From positions 496,001 through 560,000 of the forward strand of contig NZ_SUNI01000001.1 in NCBI RefSeq assembly GCF_005048225.1: a stretch of DNA of 64,000 nucleotides, given 5' to 3'. The notes under the pieces are model-generated. The model was not told the DNA's origin. It did not search any database and saw only the letters and a list, made by a program, of their open reading frames with translations. Below are positions 21,405-30,825 of the stretch, in pieces. This DNA is from Paracoccus gahaiensis (GTDB taxonomy: Bacteria; Pseudomonadota; Alphaproteobacteria; Rhodobacterales; Rhodobacteraceae). Numbering within the stretch: the stretch's first letter is position 1; the number at the start of each line of letters is the position of its first letter. The translations under genes and the position numbers were made by a program.

Positions 21405-21877
21405 GGAACGACCTCGTCGCCCGACTGACTGTCGACGAATTTCAGCATCAGCTGCAGCAGGCTGACGGCGCCCTGCACATCCTCGATCTCGTCGCCGGGG
21501 CCCAGATCGTCGGGGCTGCCGCCCGGTTGCAACTGGATATAGGCCCCGCCCAGCAGCCCGTCCGACTGGATCAGCGCGGCACTGTCCGACGGCAGCACGA
21601 TATCCCCGGGGATCGTCAGCACGGCATCCGCCAGATAGGTCTGCGGGTTCAGGCGGATGTCGCTGACCCGCCCGATCCGCACGCCCGCCAGCCGCACCTC
21701 TGTTCCCACCGAGACGCCGTCCACATCCGGAAACGAGGCGGTGACGTCATAGCCGGTCGTGGCGCTCCAGCGGCCCTGCGCGGCCCAGCCCAGAAAGCCC
21801 ACTGCCACGGCCAGAACCAGCGCCCCGGCGATCAGTTCGGCCCGCGCCTCGCCCCGGTGAAGGCCGGTCGCGGACAT
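21401..21877 (-). CDS. mlaD: MlaD-type phospholipid transport protein (MCE domain)
   Basis: This 158-residue protein has one N-terminal membrane anchor (about 15-32) and one MCE domain (about 40-125) containing [17 protein letters not shown] and the [13 protein letters not shown] signature. MlaD binds lipids in the periplasm as part of the Mla ABC system for outer-membrane asymmetry. The ATG at 21877 is 1 bp after the NDUFA12 stop. The ATPase and permease genes (mlaF, mlaE) are not adjacent here. Confidence 0.9.
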   Translation of the reverse strand: MSATGLHRGEARAELIAGALVLAVAVGFLGWAAQGRWSATTGYDVTASFPDVDGVSVGTEVRLAGVRIGRVSDIRLNPQTYLADAVLTIPGDIVLPSDSAALIQSDGLLGGAYIQLQPGGSPDDLGPGDEIEDVQGAVSLLQLMLKFVDSQSGDEVVP

Positions 21878-21878
21878 G

Positions 21879-22253
21879 CTATTCGGGACGCCAGGCGTCA
21901 TAGTCGCTGCGCGGCGCAGGCTGTGCGCGGTACAGCGATCCGGCGGGCACATAGGCCCCGGGCGTGCCGGTCTGGTTGGACTTGTGGGGCTGTTCCCAAG
22001 CCTTGCGCGGCACGGCCAGTTCGGTCGGCGGCTCGGCCCAGGTGTGATGCAGCCAGCCATGCCATTCCGGCGTGATCTGGCTGGCCTCGGCCTCGGCGCC
22101 ATAGATCACCCACCGCCGCTTGCCGTCCTTGGTCTGGTAGAAGACGTTGCCCGCGCCATCCTCACCCACACGGACGCCGTGCCGCCAGGTCCAGAACTGG
22201 GTGTTGAGCGTCTGGCTGTTCCACCAGGTCAGAAAGCGCAGCAGAAACGACAT
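21879..22253 (-). CDS. NADH:ubiquinone oxidoreductase accessory subunit NDUFA12
   Basis: This 124-residue protein matches the complex I assembly/accessory subunit shared by mitochondria and alphaproteobacteria such as Paracoccus. Diagnostic blocks are [30 protein letters not shown] and [10 protein letters not shown]. It lies far from any nuo operon in the window and is instead coupled to mlaD and DUF2155, an order I recall from other Rhodobacterales. Confidence 0.93.
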   Translation of the reverse strand: MSFLLRFLTWWNSQTLNTQFWTWRHGVRVGEDGAGNVFYQTKDGKRRWVIYGAEAEASQITPEWHGWLHHTWAEPPTELAVPRKAWEQPHKSNQTGTPGAYVPAGSLYRAQPAPRSDYDAWRPE

Positions 22254-22348
22254 CGACAGGACCCTTTTCAGCAGGATGATCCCCGGGATATGCCCCGGTT
22301 CCGCGCAAAGGTCCAGCCGTCAGCCGGACCGGACGACCAGGGCCGGGA

Positions 22349-23614
22349 TCACCCGGCCGAGGCGCTTCCCTTCTTGGCTTCCGCATGGATCAGCAGCGGC
22401 TTGGCGGTGGTCGATTCGACCGCCTCCTCGTTCACGACGACCTCTTCGACGCTGCCCAGACCCGGCAGTTCGAACATCGTGTCCAGCAGGATCTCTTCCA
22501 TGATCGAGCGCAGGCCGCGCGCGCCGGTCTTGCGCTTGATGGCGCGCTTGGCGATGGCGGTCAGCGCATCCTCGGTGAAGGTCAGCTGCACGCCTTCCAG
22601 ATCGAAGAGCCGCTGGTACTGCTTGACCAGCGCGTTCTTGGGCTTGGTCAGGATGATGATCAGCGCATCCTCGTCCAGGTCCGTCAGCGTGGCGATGACC
22701 GGCAGGCGGCCCACGAATTCCGGGATCAGGCCGAATTTCAGCAGATCCTCGGGCTCGAGTTCCTTGAACAGCTCGCCCACGCCGCGATCGTCCTTTTCCT
22801 TGACCGCCGCGCCGAAGCCCATCGCCGTACCGGCATTGCGCTGCGCGATGATCCGGTCGAGCCCCGCAAAGGCGCCGCCGCAGATGAACAGGATGTTCGT
22901 CGTATCGACCTGCAGGAATTCCTGCTGGGGATGCTTGCGCCCGCCCTGCGGCGGAACGCTGGCGACCGTGCCCTCCATGATCTTCAACAGGGCTTGCTGC
23001 ACGCCCTCGCCCGACACGTCGCGGGTGATCGAGGGGTTGTCGGACTTGCGGGTGATCTTGTCGACCTCGTCGATATAGACGATGCCGCGCTGCGCGCGTT
23101 CCACGTTGTATTCCGACGATTGCAGCAGCTTGAGGATGATGTTCTCGACATCCTCGCCGACATAGCCGGCCTCGGTCAGGGTCGTCGCATCGGCCATGGT
23201 GAAGGGCACGTCCAGGATGCGGGCCAGGGTCTGGGCCAGCAGCGTCTTGCCGCAGCCGGTGGGGCCGATCAGCAGGATGTTGGACTTGGACAGCTCGATA
23301 TCGGTCTTGGAGCCGTGGTTGAGCCGCTTGTAGTGGTTGTGCACCGCCACCGACAGGACCCGCTTGGCATGTTCCTGGCCGATCACGTAATCGTCCAGCA
23401 CGCCGCAGATCTCGCGGGGGGTGGGTACGCCGTCACCGGATTTCAGGCCGCTGGACTTGGTCTCCTCGCGGATGATGTCCATGCACAACTCGACGCATTC
23501 ATCGCAGATGAAGACGGTCGGTCCCGCGATCAGCTTGCGGACCTCATGCTGGCTCTTGCCGCAGAAGCTGCAATAGAGCGTGTTCTTGCTGTCGTTGCCG
23601 GACTGGTTCGCCAT
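22349..23614 (-). CDS. clpX: ClpX, ATP-dependent unfoldase of ClpXP
   Basis: This 421-residue AAA+ protein unfolds substrates for ClpP. The N-terminal zinc finger uses C15, C18, C37 and C40. Walker A is GPTGCGKT (117-124). The ClpP-docking region and C-terminal small AAA domain ([16 protein letters not shown]) are present at the usual length. It follows clpP on the same strand after 161 bp, so it may have its own promoter as well as read-through from clpP. Confidence 0.96.
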   Translation of the reverse strand: MANQSGNDSKNTLYCSFCGKSQHEVRKLIAGPTVFICDECVELCMDIIREETKSSGLKSGDGVPTPREICGVLDDYVIGQEHAKRVLSVAVHNHYKRLNHGSKTDIELSKSNILLIGPTGCGKTLLAQTLARILDVPFTMADATTLTEAGYVGEDVENIILKLLQSSEYNVERAQRGIVYIDEVDKITRKSDNPSITRDVSGEGVQQALLKIMEGTVASVPPQGGRKHPQQEFLQVDTTNILFICGGAFAGLDRIIAQRNAGTAMGFGAAVKEKDDRGVGELFKELEPEDLLKFGLIPEFVGRLPVIATLTDLDEDALIIILTKPKNALVKQYQRLFDLEGVQLTFTEDALTAIAKRAIKRKTGARGLRSIMEEILLDTMFELPGLGSVEEVVVNEEAVESTTAKPLLIHAEAKKGSASAG

Positions 23615-23775
23615 CGTCCACTTCCTTCACTGCCGCCGCGCAAAACCGCGCTGCGGGCGGCGGCGGATCGAGGGTCCCGCGCGCCGCATCTTCGGTTTCC
23701 TGCGACGGATCGGCCGCCGCAGGTCATTTCCGCCATGTTACGGGGCCGCCCGGCCCGTCACAATCCCCAAGGCGC

Positions 23776-24411
23776 CTATTTCTTGTCGCCTGCCTCGGCC
23801 TTGCCGCGCGGGGCCACGACCTCGTCGATCAGGCCCCAGTCCCTGGCCTCCTCGGCAGTCATGAAGCGGTCGCGCTCCAGCGCCTCCTCGACCTCGGTCA
23901 GGGTGCGGCCGGTATGGGTGACATAGATCTCGTTCAGGCGGCGCTTGAGCTTTTCCGTCTCGCGCGCATGGATCAGGATGTCGGTCGCCTGGCCCTGGAA
24001 CCCGCCCGAGGGCTGGTGCACCATCACCCGGCTGTTGGGCAGCGAATAACGCAGGCCCTTTTCGCCGGCCGCCAGCAGCAGCGAGCCCATGGAGGCCGCC
24101 TGCCCCACCACCAGCGTGGACACGCGGGGGCGGATGTACTGCATCGTGTCATAGATCGACAGGCCCGAGGTCACCACGCCGCCGGGGCTGTTGATGTACA
24201 TGCTGATGTCCTTGGACGGGTTCTCCGCCTCGAGGAACAGAAGCTGCGCGCAGATCAGCGTGGACATGCCGTCATGGACCGGGCCCGAGACGAAGATGAT
24301 CCGTTCCTTCAGCAGGCGCGAGAAGATGTCATAGGCCCGTTCCCCGCGAGAGGTCTGTTCGACCACCATGGGAACGAGGTTGTTCATGTAGAATTCTGCC
24401 GGATCGCTCAT
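23776..24411 (-). CDS. clpP: ClpP, ATP-dependent protease proteolytic subunit
   Basis: This 211-residue serine protease forms the ClpXP barrel. The catalytic triad is S107 (GQAASMGS), H132 (VMVHQPSGG) and D181 (ERDRFM). The length is normal, with a short charged C-terminal tail (GKAEAGDKK). It is divergent from pth and lies directly upstream of clpX. Confidence 0.96.
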   Translation of the reverse strand: MSDPAEFYMNNLVPMVVEQTSRGERAYDIFSRLLKERIIFVSGPVHDGMSTLICAQLLFLEAENPSKDISMYINSPGGVVTSGLSIYDTMQYIRPRVSTLVVGQAASMGSLLLAAGEKGLRYSLPNSRVMVHQPSGGFQGQATDILIHARETEKLKRRLNEIYVTHTGRTLTEVEEALERDRFMTAEEARDWGLIDEVVAPRGKAEAGDKK

Positions 24412-24531
24412 GGTCTGTCCTTGCCTGTTCGTCCTGGTGCCGCGATTCGTCCGGGCGTGAACCCCTGTCTTAGCCGCGATAGGTTGACAGAGTCTTAGTA
24501 ACCAGCAAGGTCAGCCGCAAGGGATGGAACG

Positions 24532-24553
24532 AAAAACGACCCCCCGGGGTCGT
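24532..24553 (-). terminator. Terminator-like hairpin in the clpP-pth divergent region
   Basis: ACGACCC (24536-24542) pairs with GGGTCGT (24547-24553). On the minus strand it is followed by a T5 run, giving the look of an intrinsic terminator pointing toward clpP. On the plus strand it lies right before the AGGAGG site of pth, so it could instead modulate pth translation. Confidence 0.5.
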
Positions 24554-24565
24554 CAGGAGGCAGGC

Positions 24566-25294
24566 GTGAAACTGATCGTGGGCTTGGGCAATCCCGGTGC
24601 AAAATATGCGGCAAATCGTCACAATATCGGTTTCATGGCGCTGGACCGCATCGCCGAGGATCACGGCTTCGGCCCCTGGCGCCCCCGCTTCCAGGCACTG
24701 ACCGCCGAGGGGCGGCTTGGCGAGACGCGGGTCACGCTGCTCAAGCCGCAGACCTTCATGAACCTGTCGGGACAGTCGGTCGGCGAGGCGATGCGCTATC
24801 TGAAACTGACCCCCGCCGAGGTCATCGTGCTGCATGACGAGCTGGATCTGGTGCCGGGCAAGGCCCGCGTCAAGCAGGGCGGCGGGCATGCGGGGCATAA
24901 CGGGCTGCGCTCGATCCACCAGCATTTGGGGCCGGATTACGGGCGCGTCAGGCTGGGGATCGGGCATCCGGGGCACAAGGACAAGGTGGCGCCCTATGTG
25001 CTGTCCGATTTTGCCAAGGCCGAACAGGACGGGCTGGATGACCTGCTGCGCGGCATCTCGGACGGGGCGGTGGCGCTGGCCATGGGTGACGGCGGGCGGT
25101 TCCAGAACGCGGTCGCGAACCGCGTCGCGCCCGCCCGCAACAGCGGCAGCGAGGCGCCCGCCGCCAAGGCGCCCCGCCCGGCGCCTGGTGCGCCCGATGC
25201 TGCCCCCAAGCCCGCTGTCCCCAAGCCTGCGCCCCCCGAGGAGCCCGCCAGCCTCGCCGACCGCCTGCGCGCCCTGACCGACCGGTTCAGATGA
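24566..25294 (+). CDS. pth: Peptidyl-tRNA hydrolase
   Basis: This 242-residue enzyme frees tRNA from stalled peptidyl-tRNA. The core has IVGLGNPGAKYAANRHN with catalytic H19, the FMNLSGQSV motif and the GGGHAGHNGLRS loop. The start is GTG at 24566, with AGGAGG 6 bp upstream. Residues ~190-242 form a proline/alanine-rich tail ending in a short helix (SLADRLRALTDRFR), about 50 residues longer than E. coli Pth. It overlaps the next gene by 4 bp. Confidence 0.94.
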   Translation: MKLIVGLGNPGAKYAANRHNIGFMALDRIAEDHGFGPWRPRFQALTAEGRLGETRVTLLKPQTFMNLSGQSVGEAMRYLKLTPAEVIVLHDELDLVPGKARVKQGGGHAGHNGLRSIHQHLGPDYGRVRLGIGHPGHKDKVAPYVLSDFAKAEQDGLDDLLRGISDGAVALAMGDGGRFQNAVANRVAPARNSGSEAPAAKAPRPAPGAPDAAPKPAVPKPAPPEEPASLADRLRALTDRFR

Positions 25295-26301
25295 ACGACA
25301 GGGTCCGGGACGCCTTTCGCGATCAGGCCCGCGCCTGCGCCGGGCTGGGCTCTCCTTTGACGGCGGCACTGTGCCGCAGCCTGCCGGACCGGCTGAAGGC
25401 CGTGGGCGGCCCCTTGGCCGCGCGGGTGCTGGACTGGCCGGGCGATCCGTCCTCCTCGGCGGATTCGGTGCCGCTGCGCCTCTGCGGGGCGCTGCATGCG
25501 CTGGTGCTGACCGGAGCCGCGCCCGATCTGGCCCAGGCCTATGCGGCGGCAGAGGTGCCGAACCCCCTGCTGGAGGATATGCTGCACGTCCATCGGGCCG
25601 CGATCCTCGGCTGGCTGGACAGCCCGCCCCAGACCAACGAGGTCGCACGCTCGGCCGCGCTGATCGGGGCGGCGCGGTTCCTGCGGGGCCTCGCGCCGCT
25701 GCCGCTGCGGCTGCGGGAGCTGGGCGCCTCGGCGGGGCTGAACCTGAATTTCGACCTCTATCACCTGCTGGACGGGGCCGAGGGGGTGGTGCTGACCCCC
25801 GACTGGCAGGGCGATCTGCCGCAGGGCATCTTGGAGGTCGCCAGCCGTCGGGGCGTCGATCTGAACCCGCTGGACCCGGACCGGGACGGGCTGCGGCTGA
25901 GAGCCTATTGCTGGGCCGACCAGACGGCGCGACGGCAGCGGCTTGATGCCGCGCTGGATCTGGCGCGACGCGATCCGCCCCGGGTGGACCGGGGCGATGC
26001 GGGGGATTGGCTGACGGACCAGTTGGCTCGCCCCGCGCCGGGGGTGCTGACGATGGTCTTTCATACCATCGCCGCGCAGTATTTCCCGCCTGCGACCCGC
26101 GCCATGTGTCAGGCGGCCCTTGCCCGCGCAGGCGCCGCCGCCACCCCCGAGGCGCCCCTGGCCCATGTCGAGATGGAGGCCGATGGCGGCGAGGGCGCGG
26201 CCCTGCGGCTGACGCTGTGGGACGGGCAGCGGCGGCACTGGGCGCTTGGGCGCGCGGATTTCCACGGGCGCTGGATCCGCTGGCAGCCCCAGCAGATGTG
26301 A
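25291..26301 (+). CDS. DUF2332 family protein
   Basis: This 336-residue protein matches the DUF2332 family. Visible family features are the N-terminal QARACAGLGSPLTAALC region, the LRELGASAGLNLNFD block and the C-terminal VFHTIAAQYFPPATRA and HWALGRADFHGRW segments. No signal peptide or membrane segment is seen. The glycine-containing LGASAGLNL stretch resembles a nucleotide- or SAM-binding loop, but no activity is established. It is translationally coupled to pth. Confidence 0.8.
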   Translation: MNDRVRDAFRDQARACAGLGSPLTAALCRSLPDRLKAVGGPLAARVLDWPGDPSSSADSVPLRLCGALHALVLTGAAPDLAQAYAAAEVPNPLLEDMLHVHRAAILGWLDSPPQTNEVARSAALIGAARFLRGLAPLPLRLRELGASAGLNLNFDLYHLLDGAEGVVLTPDWQGDLPQGILEVASRRGVDLNPLDPDRDGLRLRAYCWADQTARRQRLDAALDLARRDPPRVDRGDAGDWLTDQLARPAPGVLTMVFHTIAAQYFPPATRAMCQAALARAGAAATPEAPLAHVEMEADGGEGAALRLTLWDGQRRHWALGRADFHGRWIRWQPQQM

Positions 26302-26377
26302 CAGCGTCCCCCCTTCCCCCGGCGGCCTCTGCGGCCTACCCTGTTCAGGTGATGATCTGGTGCAGAAGGAAACGCTC

Positions 26378-26752
26378 ATGCAGCCGTCGGTGAACGTCCT
26401 GGGCGAAAAGTTGCAGCCCTGCTCGACCCGGCCCGTGACCGGGTTCTATCGCAACGGGTGCTGCGACACCGGCCCCGAGGACCGCGGCAGTCACACGGTC
26501 TGCGTCGTGCTGACCGAGGAATTCCTGGCCATGTCGCGCTATCTGGGCAACGACCTGACCACGCCGCGCCCGGAATTCGGCTTTCCGGGGCTGAAGGCGG
26601 GGCAGCGTTGGTGCCTCTGCGCCAGCCGCTTCCTGCAGGCGGCACAGGAATTCGCGGCCCCGCATGTGGTGCTGGAATCCACGCACAAGCGCGCGCTGGA
26701 CATCGTGCCGCTGGAGCTGCTGCAGCGCCATGCTGTGCCGGCGACCAGATAA
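26378..26752 (+). CDS. DUF2237 family protein
   Basis: This 124-residue protein fits DUF2237, with the family start NVLGEKLQPCSTRPVTGF and the cysteine cluster NGCCDTG, followed by GQRWCLCASRF. The six cysteines could bind metal or form disulfides; this is inference. The ATG at 26378 has AGAAGGA upstream. It ends 37 bp from the convergent trpB. Confidence 0.8.
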   Translation: MQPSVNVLGEKLQPCSTRPVTGFYRNGCCDTGPEDRGSHTVCVVLTEEFLAMSRYLGNDLTTPRPEFGFPGLKAGQRWCLCASRFLQAAQEFAAPHVVLESTHKRALDIVPLELLQRHAVPATR

Positions 26753-26789
26753 GCCCGAGGGGGCAGCGTCAGGCCACCCCCATCAGCCC

Positions 26790-28016
26790 TCAGATCTTCA
26801 TGTCGAAGCCCAGATGCTTGGCGACGGTGAAGATGTCCTTGTCGCCGCGCCCGCACATGTTCATCACGATCAGATGGTCGGCGGGCAGGTCCGGGGCGAT
26901 CTTGATGACATGGGCCAGCGCATGGGCGGGCTCCAGCGCCGGGATGATGCCCTCCAGCGCGCAGCACAGCTGGAAGGCGCCAAGCGCCTCGTCATCGGTG
27001 ATGCTGACATATTCGGCCCGGCCGATATCCTTCAGCCAGGCATGTTCCGGCCCGATGCCGGGATAATCGAGGCCCGCGCTGATCGAGTGGCCCTCCAGGA
27101 TCTGGCCGTCCTCGTCCTGCAGCAGGTAGGTGCGGTTGCCGTGCAGCACGCCGGCGCGCCCGCCCGACAGGCTGGCGCAATGCTCCATCCGGTCGTCGAC
27201 GCCCTTGCCCCCGGCCTCGACGCCGATGATGCGGACCTCGGGATCGTTGAGGAAGGGATAGAACAGCCCCATCGCGTTCGAGCCGCCGCCGATGGCCGCG
27301 ATGATCGTGTCGGGCAGGCGCCCCTCGCGCGGCAGGATCTGCTCGCGGACCTCCTTGCCGATGATCGACTGGAAATCGCGCACCATGGCCGGATAGGGAT
27401 GCGGGCCCGCGACCGTGCCGATGCAGTAGAAGGTGTCGCGCACATTGGTCACCCAATCGCGCAGCGCGTCGTTCATCGCGTCTTTCAGCGTGCCGCGACC
27501 CGATGTCACGGGGATCACCTCGGCGCCCAGCAGGCGCATGCGGAAGACGTTTGGCGCCTGACGCTCGACGTCGTGCGCGCCCATGTAGACGATGCATTTC
27601 AGCCCGAAGCGCGCGCAGACGGTGGCGGTGGCCACGCCATGCTGGCCCGCGCCGGTCTCCGCGATGATGCGGGTCTTGCCCATGCGGATCGCCAGCAGGA
27701 TCTGGCCCAGCACGTTGTTGATCTTGTGCGCGCCGGTATGGTTCAGCTCGTCGCGCTTCATGTAGATCTTGGCGCCGCCCAGATTCTCGGTCAGGCGTTC
27801 CGCGAAATAGAGGGGGCTGGGGCGGCCCACGTAATGCGTCCACAGATCGTCCATCTGCGCCCAGAAGGCGGGGTCGGTCTTGGCGCGCTCGTATTCGGCC
27901 TCCAGCTCCAGGATCAGCGGCATCAGCGTCTCGCTGACGAACCGGCCGCCATAGATGCCGAAACGGCCCTGCTCGTCGGGGCCGGTCGTGAAGCTGTTGG
28001 GCAGGTCGTCGGGCAT
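26790..28016 (-). CDS. trpB: Tryptophan synthase beta subunit
   Basis: This 408-residue PLP enzyme condenses indole with serine. The PLP-binding lysine is K98 in NHTGAHKIN, and the phosphate-binding loop GGGSNAMG is present. It matches the TrpB1 class that pairs with TrpA. No trpA or trpF lies beside it; the downstream neighbour is the convergent DUF2237 gene. The 172 bp upstream hold no recognisable gene, so it may be transcribed alone. Confidence 0.95.
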   Translation of the reverse strand: MPDDLPNSFTTGPDEQGRFGIYGGRFVSETLMPLILELEAEYERAKTDPAFWAQMDDLWTHYVGRPSPLYFAERLTENLGGAKIYMKRDELNHTGAHKINNVLGQILLAIRMGKTRIIAETGAGQHGVATATVCARFGLKCIVYMGAHDVERQAPNVFRMRLLGAEVIPVTSGRGTLKDAMNDALRDWVTNVRDTFYCIGTVAGPHPYPAMVRDFQSIIGKEVREQILPREGRLPDTIIAAIGGGSNAMGLFYPFLNDPEVRIIGVEAGGKGVDDRMEHCASLSGGRAGVLHGNRTYLLQDEDGQILEGHSISAGLDYPGIGPEHAWLKDIGRAEYVSITDDEALGAFQLCCALEGIIPALEPAHALAHVIKIAPDLPADHLIVMNMCGRGDKDIFTVAKHLGFDMKI

Positions 28017-28188
28017 GAGATGCGCCTTTCGGGGGTTCGAAACGGACGGGATGGGGTCCGGGCACAGGCCCGGTCGCCCTCTTCTAGCGGCCTTCGCGAC
28101 CGGGGTGAAGCCCCGGCCCGGCCTAGGGAGGTGCGGCGGATCGGCGGGAGGCCGTGCCGCGCCAAAGGGCCGCAGCGCCGCCCGAGGC

Positions 28189-28704
28189 TCAGCGGAAGCG
28201 GCCCTGCTCGATCGGGGCGGGCGGGACGGGTTGCGTCACCAGATGGCTGCGGCGCTTCTCGTAGAAGGCGTTGCCGCCCGCGACCAGCACGTAATGCATG
28301 TTGTCATAGGGGAAGCGGTGGCCATGGGTGTGAAAGAACATCGCATTGCCGATGCGCGGATGGCGTTCGCCGCGCAGGACGGCACTGGCAGCACGGCGCA
28401 CGTCGGGGACGCGGTCCAGATCGATGGGGCGCGACAGCACGCCCGGCGCGAACTGGTTCTTCTGGCCCACGACCTCGCAGACCGTGTCGGGAAACTGGTC
28501 CGAGGCGACACGGTTCATCACCACGCTGCCCACCGCGATCATCCCGTCGCGGCTGGAGCGGTTGGCCTCGAAGAAGATCGCCCGCTCCATGCAGGACTGC
28601 GGGTTGAGCCGCTTGCGGCCAAAGCCGGAATCGCCGCAGCCCGTCAGGACCAGCAGCACGGCCGACAGCGCCGCGACGGCGCGCGCTGTGGAAAATCGTC
28701 TCAT
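28189..28704 (-). CDS. Cell wall hydrolase lipoprotein (SleB-like, Hydrolase_2)
   Basis: This 171-residue protein has a lipoprotein signal (hydrophobic stretch ending LVLTGC, lipidated cysteine near residue 23) and a SleB-like hydrolase domain. Family landmarks are the glutamate in [23 protein letters not shown] and [13 protein letters not shown]. SleB proteins cleave peptidoglycan glycan strands. The ATG at 28704 is chosen because it begins the lipoprotein signal; the frame stays open 132 bp further upstream without a plausible start. Confidence 0.82.
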   Translation of the reverse strand: MRRFSTARAVAALSAVLLVLTGCGDSGFGRKRLNPQSCMERAIFFEANRSSRDGMIAVGSVVMNRVASDQFPDTVCEVVGQKNQFAPGVLSRPIDLDRVPDVRRAASAVLRGERHPRIGNAMFFHTHGHRFPYDNMHYVLVAGGNAFYEKRRSHLVTQPVPPAPIEQGRFR

Positions 28705-28801
28705 GACTGCCCGTCCCTCGTTTTTTCCTGACTGTCGAGGAAGGCGTGCCGCGGGGCAAGCCGAAAGGCACGGGACCGGTGTTTTTGCCGGTCGGCGGGC
28801 G

Positions 28802-30100
28802 TCAGGCGGCGGGTTTCTGCGCCCGGCCCGCGACATAGGTCTGCGCCACGGCGCGGTCGTCGCCCATGATCTGCAGGATGAACAGTTCCTCGGCCAGGGT
28901 GCGGGCGCGCTCCATCCTCAGCGCCATGGCGGGCGTGGCGCGGGCGTCCAGGACGACCAGATCGGCCATGCTGCCCGGCGCCAGGGTGCCGATCTGGTCC
29001 TCCATCCCCAAGGCCAGCGCATTGCCGCGCGTGGCCCAGTGGAAGGCCGCCAGCGGGTGCAGGCTCTGGCCCTGAAGCTGCAGGATCTTGTAGCCCTCGG
29101 CCAAGGTCGCCAGCATCGAATAGCTGGTGCCGCCGCCGATATCGGTGGCGATGCCGCTGGTCACCCCCGCCGCCCGCAGCCCGCCCGCATCGAAGAGCCC
29201 CGAGCCGAGGAAGAGGTTCGAGGTCGGGCAGAAGACCGCGCGACTGCCGGTCTCGGCCATGCGGGCGATCTCTCGGGGTTCCAGGTGGATGGAATGGCCC
29301 AGCAGGGTGCGCGGGCCCAGAAGGCCATAAGTGTCGTAGATATCCAGATAATCCCGGGCCTTGGGATAGAGGCTTAAGGTGAAGTCGATCTCGGCCCGGT
29401 TCTCGGAGAGGTGGGTCTGGATGTGGCAATCGGGATAGTCGGTGGCCAGCTGGCCCGCCATCTGCAGCTGTTCGGGGGAGGAGGTGATGGCGAAGCGCGG
29501 GGTGATCGCATAAAGCTGACGGCCCGTGCCGTGCCAGGCCTCGATCATGGCGCGGCTGTCGTCATAGCCCTGCTGGGGGGTGTCCAGCACCTCGGGCGGG
29601 GCATTGCGGTCCATCATCACCTTGCCCGCCACCATCGCCATGTCGCGCGCATGGGCGGCAGCGAACAGCGCCTCGGCCGACTGCCTGTGGACCGAGCAGA
29701 AGGCCACCGCCGTGGTGGTGCCATGCGCGGTCAGCAGGTCCAGGAAGGCCCCGGCCATGGCGGGGGCATGGCCCTGCCGGGCAAAGCGCGCCTCCTCGGG
29801 GAAGGTGTAGTCGTTCAGCCAGTCCAGAAGCTGCGCGCCCCAGCTGGCCACGACCTGCACCTGCGGAAAGTGGATATGCGGGTCGATGAAGCCCGCCAGG
29901 ATCAGGTTCGGGTGGTGGTCGACCTCGGGGGTGCCGTCCGGGATCAGGCCCTCGCGCGTCATCTGGGCGTGATCACCTCGGGCGGTGATGACCCCGTCGG
30001 TGATCAGGATCGCCCCGTCTTCCCAGAAGCGGTGGTTGTCGTCGGTGTCCTGGGGGTCGGCATGGAAGTCGAGGACGCGGCCCCGGATCAGCTGTTGCAT
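28802..30100 (-). CDS. guaD: Guanine deaminase
   Basis: This 432-residue amidohydrolase converts guanine to xanthine, feeding the xanthine dehydrogenase genes beside it. The zinc ligands appear in FIDPHIHFPQ, the TATZ-family loop, QTHLSENRAEI and the late ATDIGGGTSYSM aspartate. It is the last gene of an xdhA-xdhB-xdhC-guaD operon; its ATG lies 13 bp inside the end of xdhC. Confidence 0.94.
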   Translation of the reverse strand: MQQLIRGRVLDFHADPQDTDDNHRFWEDGAILITDGVITARGDHAQMTREGLIPDGTPEVDHHPNLILAGFIDPHIHFPQVQVVASWGAQLLDWLNDYTFPEEARFARQGHAPAMAGAFLDLLTAHGTTTAVAFCSVHRQSAEALFAAAHARDMAMVAGKVMMDRNAPPEVLDTPQQGYDDSRAMIEAWHGTGRQLYAITPRFAITSSPEQLQMAGQLATDYPDCHIQTHLSENRAEIDFTLSLYPKARDYLDIYDTYGLLGPRTLLGHSIHLEPREIARMAETGSRAVFCPTSNLFLGSGLFDAGGLRAAGVTSGIATDIGGGTSYSMLATLAEGYKILQLQGQSLHPLAAFHWATRGNALALGMEDQIGTLAPGSMADLVVLDARATPAMALRMERARTLAEELFILQIMGDDRAVAQTYVAGRAQKPAA

Positions 30101-30825
30101 GGGTATTTTTTCAAAGAAGAAGTGGTGAGGCGGGCCATCAGCTCGGCGGCGGTGAAGGCGGCGATGAGTTCGGGGCGCTTGTCATGGCTGAAGCCCGCCC
30201 CGATCGGGCAGGTCAGGGGGGCGGGGTCGAGGCCGCGCGCGGCGGCGAAGCGGGCGAACTGCGCGCGTTTCGTGGCGCTGCCGATCATGCCGATATAGGG
30301 CAGATCACGGCGGGACAGGGCCTCGGCGGCCAGAAGGAAATCCAGCGCGTGGTCATGGGTGACGATCAGGACCGAGGTGCCGGGGCGGGCGCTGCGGATC
30401 ATCGATTCCGGCAGCGCGCTCAGCAGGGTCGGGCCGGTGGCGCGGGCCAGTTCCTCGGGGCGGCTGTCGATCAGGGTGGTGGTGAGCGGCAGCGGGGCCA
30501 GGGCCCGCGCCAAGGCCCGGCCGACATGGCCCGCGCCGAAGATCAGCGCATCGGGATGGGCGGACGGCGTCGGCGCCTCGCGGTCCAGCGTCAGGGTGAC
30601 GCGGCCGCCGCAGCACTGGCCGATCTCGGGGCCGAGGGGGATGTCCATGCTTGCGGTCGCCTCGCCGCGCGCCAGCATCTGGCGGGCGCGGTCGATGGCC
30701 ATGTATTCCAGCTGGCCGCCGCCGATCGTGCCTTGGGTCGCCTCAGGCCCGACGACCATGAAGGCCCCGGCCTCGCGCGGGGTCGAGCCGCGCGCCTTAG
30801 TGACGCGGATGCGGATGCGGATCAT
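30088..30825 (-). CDS. xdhC: XdhC, xanthine dehydrogenase accessory protein
   Basis: This 245-residue factor binds molybdenum cofactor and inserts the sulfurated form into XdhB. It has the N-terminal STPREAGAFMVV segment, the GQCCGGRV motif and the Rossmann-like GAGHVGRALARAL. The start at 30825 overlaps the xdhB stop in an ATGA. The last codons (SSLKKYPCNS) are encoded by one copy of the GGGTATTT...CAAAGAAGAAG repeat motif. Confidence 0.92.
   Translation of the reverse strand: MIRIRIRVTKARGSTPREAGAFMVVGPEATQGTIGGGQLEYMAIDRARQMLARGEATASMDIPLGPEIGQCCGGRVTLTLDREAPTPSAHPDALIFGAGHVGRALARALAPLPLTTTLIDSRPEELARATGPTLLSALPESMIRSARPGTSVLIVTHDHALDFLLAAEALSRRDLPYIGMIGSATKRAQFARFAAARGLDPAPLTCPIGAGFSHDKRPELIAAFTAAELMARLTTSSLKKYPCNS
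30101..30122 (+). repeat. Short repeat motif overlapping the end of xdhC
   Basis: GGGTATTTTTTCAAAG followed by AAGAAG matches 19 of 22 positions of the copy at 55278 and shares its pattern with the long composite repeats. It lies inside the xdhC reading frame, antisense to it, immediately upstream of the guaD ATG. Confidence 0.55.
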
